Assembly: GCA_949130495.1 (NCBI GenBank)
Contig: OX422222.1
Coordinates: forward strand, 278,494,109 to 278,558,108
DNA: 64,000 bases
Source of the DNA: Sambucus nigra
Taxonomy: Eukaryota > Streptophyta > Magnoliopsida > Dipsacales > Adoxaceae
Reading direction: 5' to 3'
Position numbers and translations under genes: made by a program. The notes below the pieces were generated by a model, which was not told where the DNA came from, searched no databases, and was given only the letters and a program-made list of their open reading frames with translations. Positions 60,840 through 64,000 of the stretch are shown here, piece by piece (within the stretch, counting starts at the first letter, position 1; every line of letters begins with the position of its first letter).

Positions 60840-61614
60840 ACTTTTTTTATGGGTTATAGCGAAGAAAAACTCGAAGAACCGTGAAGATGAATGTGCTTAT
60901 TCAAGGACTGGGCCAAAACCACATGCAAAAATTACCAAGGTTAGAATTATAGTATTATAAACATTTATAATTTTTAGTTTAATAAATATTAATATATACA
61001 TTATTTTTGTTAAAGGGTAGAGGCAGGAGAGCCTATTGACGAAATCAGAATGTGGCAAGCCACTCGGGATCCGAATAATAATAAGCCTTTCAATGTTGAA
61101 CATGGGTCATCAGATAGAGTGGTATGTATATATGCTAACTAAATCCATTCATTAATTTCTAATATATGTTTAAATTAAATTCATTAGTTTCTAATATATA
61201 TTTAATTGGTAGTCAATGCTCGAGAGACGACTAAATGTCCTATTAGAAGAGAAGCGAAATGATTCGAAAGTGAGGAATGAGATTTTTAAGTATGTGGTAG
61301 GACAAAGAGGCCATGGTTATACTTTACTAAAGGGGGTAGGTATTAGGCCAACATCTATACGAACAAGTTCCTCTCTTGCATTATTGGAGGATATTAATTA
61401 ACTTAAGAAAGACGTTGAAGATCGAGAGGGTAGAGCTAGAGAAGACATTGAAGATCGAGAGGCTACACATCGATGCGATATTGAAGAATTATAATTTCTC
61501 TACCAACAAGCACTCCTACAGATGAAAATTGACATGAGAAGTGAAATGCATAGATCGGTTCAGAGTATTATCCCTAATCATGCTTCCATTACCTCAATGG
61601 CTCATATCGACTAG
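60840..61614 (+). pseudogene. CACTA second gene (TNPA-like), 3' part
   Basis: Exons resume after the LTR: AKKNSKNREDECAYSRTGPKP (about 60858-60940, donor AAG/GTTAGA), then EPIDEIRMWQATRDPNNN (about 61014-61120), then from about 61213 SMLERRLNVLLEEKRNDS and VVGQRGHGYTLLKGVGIRP. After a TAA at 61399-61401 comes a coiled-coil tail (KKDVEDREGRAREDIEDREA). These match the C-terminal layout of Transposase_24 proteins: a conserved basic block, a spacer, and a coiled coil for multimerisation. Confidence 0.75.
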
Positions 61615-62249
61615 GTAATGACACATCTTTATTTTATTTTTATATATGTATGTGATGAAGTATTAGGTAAGATATATGTTGTGGATATTTCGCACTTAGT
61701 TGTTTACAATGTTGCGGATATTTCTATTGTTCTTTTTGAGTTAATTTTTATGTTTAAACATGTTGGTTTTCATGAATAAAAAAAGGAGACTCTGTCAAAT
61801 TTTTTTAAAAAATATGAAGTGTTTAAAACTAAATAAAATGAAGAGATACAAATTTGATAAGGTTTTTAAAGATTGTCGTCAATAGGAACTATTAAAAAAA
61901 TATTACTTCTTTGATTAAGGTAACTGGATAAATTTTATTACAGGTCGAAATCTTTTGTGGACAAGGCAAGACACATTTTGATGGAGATCGTTTGCTTCAA
62001 GATTGCAAGTATTTATTCTAATGGGACAAGTTAAATTTTGTAGAGATATTTAGTTTGGTGGGCATAATGTTAAAATTGTTTATTTTATCTTTGTATGGAC
62101 TGTAATTTTAGTTGAACGTAAATTGTGTTATATTTGTTAAAATGGGATGCCAAATATGTCATATATTATTTTTAAGAGTTTTTGTTTAAAATTATATTGA
62201 TCATATAATGGAATGGATGAAATTTTAATTTTGACGCAAAAATTATTAA
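61615..62249. other. CACTA 3' non-coding region
   Basis: AT-rich, ahead of the right subterminal array. A GGTCGAAATC-containing stretch at about 61945-62030 may be a small last exon or 3' untranslated region; nothing recognisable otherwise. Confidence 0.5.
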
Positions 62250-62571
62250 AGACGGCTTCTTTGCCGTCTCAAAAGGATTCCACAAACAAGGTCCTTTTGA
62301 GACGGCATACATCGTCTCTAAAAAAACTTTCAAAGATGGATTTTTTGCCATCTTAAAAGAGTCACATAAGCAACGACCTTTTGAGACGGCGTATTTCCCA
62401 TCTCAAAAGATTTTTTTGAGACGATTTTTGCTGTCTGAAAAAGCTTTTAAAATGGGGTCTAATATGACACCCCTTTGCCATCTCAAATGGCGTCACAAAA
62501 GGCTTTTGAGATGGCTAGAGGAATTTCTGAGACGGCTGGAGCACCGACTCAAAAAGAATTTTTTTGTAGTG
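62250..62571 (+). repeat. CACTA right terminus and subterminal repeats
   Basis: About ten degenerate copies of TTTTGAGACGGC in both orientations (for example at 62253, 62302, 62375, 62500 and 62529), several arranged as inverted pairs, followed by the terminal TTTTTTGTAGTG. Confidence 0.9.
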
Positions 62572-62762
62572 GTGTAAAACACTTGCTTGAGCTTTCCAAA
62601 TGCATAAACAAACGACTCATAATTCAAATGATCATTGCTCTTTAGCTTGGAGAAGTCTACAATTATTAATTTGGTGTCGGAATCGACATTGCAAGAATTT
62701 TCATCATCAACTCTCACCCAATCACGGTAAAACATAAACTCTTTGAAATATATATATCCCAT
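62572..62762 (-). pseudogene. DUF4216-like CACTA gene fragment, N-terminal part
   Basis: Minus-strand frame from 62762 to the CACTA insertion point: FYRDWVRVDDE, then LIIVDFSKLKSN, then ESFVYAFGKLKQVFY, matching the CDW, VNF and QVFY blocks of DUF4216. It differs clearly from the DUF4216 of the inserted CACTA (31020-31438), so it belongs to another family. It continues at 3568-3475. Confidence 0.65.
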
Positions 62763-63190
62763 TGAAAAATGTTTTGAATTACACCATAGTAAGTCATTTT
62801 TGCTTTTTTTCTTTGACAGTCCCTCTGTAACAAAGTATTTTTCTCGTACAACCTCAACGAGAATGCATAACCGTTTAGTTAGCCAATACTTCTTAAATTA
62901 GTGTGCCATAAAATTGAGTCCATTGGTGAGACAGTCAAACCTTGATATGGCATCATCCATCTGCAACAACTAAAATTATGTATTACATAAGTTAATTAGA
63001 TAAGTTTTAAAGATATTAATTATTTATCATTTAATAAGGGTCATTTGACATAACAATTACCTATAGTGACACCCAAAGTATAAATTCATTGTCTGAATGT
63101 GAAACCGTCCTTCATTTTTTATTGAACTAAGACGCATTATATTTCTACATTGAATAATTTTTTTATCAAGGATATGAACAAGCATATATG
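62763..63190. other. Right flank, probably decayed transposon DNA
   Basis: No clear ORF. It may be upstream parts of the DUF4216-like gene on the minus strand, too degraded to recognise. Confidence 0.4.
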
Positions 63191-64000
63191 TGTAATACCC
63201 CATATTTTATGCGTGTTATTTAATTATGAAAATTTGTGCAATTAATTATGTGTGTTGTCGTGACTGGAGATGTCATTATTTACATTTATATGTATTATTT
63301 AATTCATATTTTATGTATGTTAATTCATTAATTGATTAAGTGATATTTGGGATCGTACCGGTCGATTATTAAATACCTGAGTTGTTAGATATTAGATTTG
63401 GCATATTATGTACTCGTCTTTTGGAATGTGTAGAATGTTCATTGTTAAATTACAATTATGGTTTTTAGGCCTATTGGGATAACATACGTCTTGGTTAAGG
63501 TTTTAAGTCACTTGAAGTTGATTTTGGTCTCTTTTAGACGAGGCCCATTTGGGTCCCAAGACTAATTTCAAGGATTGAGTGTTTTAATGAGTCATTAAGG
63601 ATCTCATAAGTCATATATTACAGTTGAGAGACACATTAAGACTAAAGAGATGGAACTCAAAGAGGAGGATATGAGTTAGGAGGATCTTGGCATGATTTTG
63701 TCCACATTATGATTGAGACAAGATTATCTAGAATTTGATTATAGTATCTTTTGTGTTAGATTATATTTATTAATTGAAATCTAGAACTAGTCAGGTTTGT
63801 ATATGATTTTAGAGGATTAAATAGTTAATTTTCTCAATTAATCTAATCAAAATGTTAATTAGATTAATTTCTCCCTATATTGAATGATTTCCCCCACGAC
63901 CTTGAATTGAAATTGTTATAAAATTTTTAGATCTTTTTTATATTGAAAATCCTTTAAAAGCCCTATGATTAATTGAATCAATCCATAAAAATTGCAAGTT
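63191..64000 (+). mobile_element. Start of another Tekay-like LTR, cut by window end
   Basis: Begins TGTAATACCCCATATTTTAT at 63191 like the other Tekay-like LTRs here. Further in, weak matches to the common block (TTTTGGTCTCTTTTAGACGA, TTTGGGTCCCAAGAC) occur near 63520-63560. Only the first 810 bp are in the window, so it cannot be told whether this is a solo LTR or a full element. Confidence 0.65.

Overview
This is nuclear DNA of a flowering plant, probably a eudicot judging by the low GC content. It is repeat-dominated and contains no recognisable single-copy host gene. Almost everything between positions 3569 and 62571 can be explained as one CACTA (En/Spm-type) DNA transposon that has been hit by five retroelement-derived insertions, one of which carries a further insertion. 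Removing the inserts and their target duplications leaves a CACTA element of about 10.6 kb, a normal size for that superfamily. All identifications come from reading motifs and translations by eye; no database search was run.

Layout. 1-3568: AT-rich flank ending in a minus-strand DUF4216-like coding fragment. 3569-6080: CACTA left end and the first transposase (TNPD-like) exon. 6081-18269: complete minus-strand Ty3 element of the Tat lineage (TSD GTTAC, LTRs of 542/543 bp, gag, protease, RT, RNase H, second RNase H, integrase). It also carries a long antisense (plus-strand) gene with four predicted exons. 18270-20079: CACTA transposase core. 20080-30532: minus-strand non-autonomous LTR element (2.7-kb LTRs) with one gag-like CCHC ORF. 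30533-31438: CACTA DUF4216 region. 31439-51342: minus-strand non-autonomous LTR element (TSD GATAA) with a non-coding interior; its left LTR is split by a Tekay/Del-type chromovirus at 32589-43202 (plus strand). 51343-52147: last transposase codons and spacer. 52148-55214: solo Tekay-like LTR. 55215-57976 and 60769-62571: second CACTA gene (TNPA-like, Transposase_24) and right terminus, split by another solo LTR at 57977-60768. 62572-64000: right flank, continuing the DUF4216-like fragment and ending in the start of another Tekay-like LTR.

No element looks autonomous. CACTA TNPD and TNPA, Tat gag-pol and chromovirus gag-pol all carry stops and frameshifts. The catalytic glutamate of integrase is lost in both coding retroelements (Lys in Tat, a stop in the chromovirus), and the chromovirus RT is frameshifted exactly at its catalytic Asp-Asp motif.

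The most interesting signals are: (1) short clusters of CG-centred palindromes at about the same distance (around 1.1-1.4 kb) from the 5' end of four different Tekay-like LTR families, with a different palindrome in some families; (2) the antisense, apparently spliced, about 1,100-codon gene in the Tat element, whose last 446-codon exon is completely open; (3) a reading frame that continues across the whole 59-kb CACTA composite, showing that the CACTA landed inside a second, diverged CACTA-type gene.
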